Shown piece by piece: positions 6,601 to 6,926 of a stretch of 6,926 nt of DNA; the first letter of the stretch is position 1, and each line of letters begins with the position of its first letter. A program made the translations under genes and the position numbers. The notes below the pieces were generated by a model, which was given only the letters and a program-made list of their open reading frames with translations, did no database searches and had not been told where the DNA came from. Where the stretch lies: contig CAMPAJ010000085.1 of NCBI GenBank assembly GCA_946631805.1, positions 1 to 6,926 of the forward strand, written 5' to 3'. The DNA is from an uncultured Eggerthellaceae bacterium (GTDB taxonomy: Bacteria > Actinomycetota > Coriobacteriia > Coriobacteriales > Eggerthellaceae).

Positions 6601-6926
6601 GAAAACGTCACGACCGAGCGCGCGCAATTGTTCGTGCAGAACGGGCACACGACGTTGGACGTCTGCTCGTATGCGAAATCGCGCACGCCATCGAGGCCGA
6701 TGAAAGAAGAGCGAAGGCGCCCCTCGCCCGCCGTATGCATGCGCTCGGCGTTGCGCTGGGCGAACAGCGCGGCGCCGATGGCGCCCATGAGGCCCGGGTA
6801 CGGCGCACGCGTGACCTCGCGTCCGACGTACTCCTCGAACGCGGCCAGCACCGCGTCGTTGGCGAACGTGCCGCCCTGCACGACGATGCGCTGGCCCAGG
6901 CTGTCGAGGTTTGACACGCGGATGAC
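3678..6926 (-). CDS. Giant acyl-CoA dehydratase activase-related protein (BadF/BadG ATPase, DUF2229), 5' end outside window
   Basis: The frame is open from the right edge to a TAG at 3678-3680 (1082 codons). A GTG at 6917 is the first start in view, but it lies inside the conserved C-terminal end of a BadF/BadG/HgdC ATPase domain (IVVQGGTFANDAVLAAFE, then GLMGAIGAALFA), so the real start is upstream. Numbering from that GTG: cysteines C91, C94, C98 and C117 (CPFCTNNC, then GNRCERG) could hold metal or an Fe-S cluster. Residues about 170-490 are DUF2229-like, with DTICFPAK, RPYHNDPLVNHDLPD and VSFGCGHDAYLSDE. Residues about 515-665 form a second lobe with a matching NDICFPAQ. Residues 720-910 form the terminal activase domain (QPFGCLPNH, then SLDYDPDVSFANVENRL). 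Residues about 913-1079 are an Ala/Glu/Arg-rich helical tail. Known small relatives use ATP to push an electron onto 2-hydroxyacyl-CoA dehydratases; the role of these large fused forms is not settled. It is expected in the cytoplasm, and no dehydratase gene is in view. Confidence 0.9.
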   Translation of the reverse strand, partial: VIRVSNLDSLGQRIVVQGGTFANDAVLAAFEEYVGREVTRAPYPGLMGAIGAALFAQRNAERMHTAGEGRLRSSFIGLDGVRDFAYEQTSNVVCPFCTNNCARSVVTFSDGSTWVTGNRCERGEIVGDPRDADVRSKLADVTKRKKSIPNLFDVREKLLFNDYAAPQLCEDRGITVGLPRVLAFWDTMPFWTTFWRALGFKVRVSKPSTRAMYEAGLPAVASDTICFPAKLVHGHVRDLERARVDRIFMPSITTVPSENTEKTSESMCAVVKGYAIVMRNSDNPEQRANVVFDAPLFHWYSDADRERQLGEWMQQTFGVAPALVREAIAAADRAMQTFRAELLAAGTHVIEEVRREGSYAVILASRPYHNDPLVNHDLPDMFIEQGIPVLVPDAVPGIESVDLSKSRLDIVNNYHARMLACAIIAAEDPNLEYAQVVSFGCGHDAYLSDEIVRLTHSIADKSPLILKVDESDVPGPLRIRIRSFVQTINIKRQEHATAPLRKLQDPYQVKFTRADRKERVILVPNTSHAFSRLMAAVFSKQGVRAVSIPIGREEAIRLGKQYVHNDICFPAQITIGECLAELESGKYEGVDVAVATGKYIGDCRLTHYGALLRKALDDAGYAHVPIVTNDDVDYHGLHPGFKISVASAARVAMGLPMIDALEELLRKIRPYELVPGSADDAFERAMDEVMDGMQRHGSSGAQRGFKRAIAIMKQVKYDRSELRPRVLIVGEYLLNFHPGANHDVEAYLEANGFEIVEAKMTDVIRKTYFYKGAQIKEYGIRKPFTEGTWYATANALFEHAHNVCDRIASAHPLYEPACRMPDLVVDSDSIIHHTFDAGEGVLIPGEIIHHANHGCEAFLILQPFGCLPNHIVGRGIVKRLRELYPAAQILSLDYDPDVSFANVENRLQMLVMNVREARNAHVGEIDIDEVASSVDAVAEEAGALAERVLESSAEFDDVEKITPEYLESAASVMREVLEHEDRLAARAKDALTSARKAAQQGASDAAEVVIERALAASELAREMRTRTRVSLSSLAEAAETLSESGGEALAHVQKEIAARVVDGRAFAQRVSAQAREFIERDR

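Noticed and set aside
1..6926. CRISPR arrays, tRNA or rRNA genes, insertion sequences, prophage genes, or a defence system
   Set aside because: I saw no regularly spaced repeats, no RNA-gene-like sequence, no transposase or integrase motifs and no nuclease or defence-type domains on either strand.

Overview
The window looks like chromosomal DNA from a high-GC, probably anaerobic actinobacterium. My best guess is Coriobacteriia (Eggerthellaceae or relatives). This rests on GC-rich third codon positions, a very long fused 2-hydroxyacyl-CoA dehydratase activase-type protein, and a cytoplasmic BspA-like LRR protein. The taxonomic call is an inference from gene content and composition, with no marker gene in view.

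Left third (1-1459): a patchwork that looks partly decayed. It opens inside a plus-strand frame (1-579) whose C-terminal part matches the last domain of the acyl-CoA dehydratase activase family. That frame stops at a TAG set in a CAG/CTG-rich palindromic tract, and the same frame then stays open for another 68 codons without recognisable homology. Next come two transporter remnants on opposite strands: a MATE N-terminal piece (+, 851-1096) holding about two membrane segments, and an MFS C-terminal piece (-, 1193-1399) holding the last two membrane segments. Neither can be a working transporter. The spacers between them hold nothing I can identify.

Middle (1460-3652, +): one intact gene for a 730-residue leucine-rich-repeat protein of the BspA/LRR_5 type. 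It has a charged helical N-terminus, three repeat-plus-insert modules and a helical C-terminal domain, and no signal peptide, membrane anchor or sorting signal.

Right half (3678-6926, -): the 3' 1082 codons of a giant acyl-CoA dehydratase activase-related protein. They cover the end of a BadF/BadG-type ATPase domain, a four-cysteine cluster, a DUF2229-like region, a second similar lobe, the terminal activase domain, and an unusual Ala/Glu/Arg-rich helical tail of about 165 residues. Its 5' end lies beyond the window. It converges on the LRR gene with only 25 bp between the stop codons.

The left-edge frame and the giant activase share the same terminal domain in inverted orientation, so the window holds two divergent family members flanking the transporter remnants and the LRR gene. 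I see no RNA gene, CRISPR array, insertion sequence or prophage. Nothing here amounts to a clearly new system. The most interesting items are the activase tail, the amber-interrupted frame, the clustered transporter fragments and the intracellular modular LRR protein.
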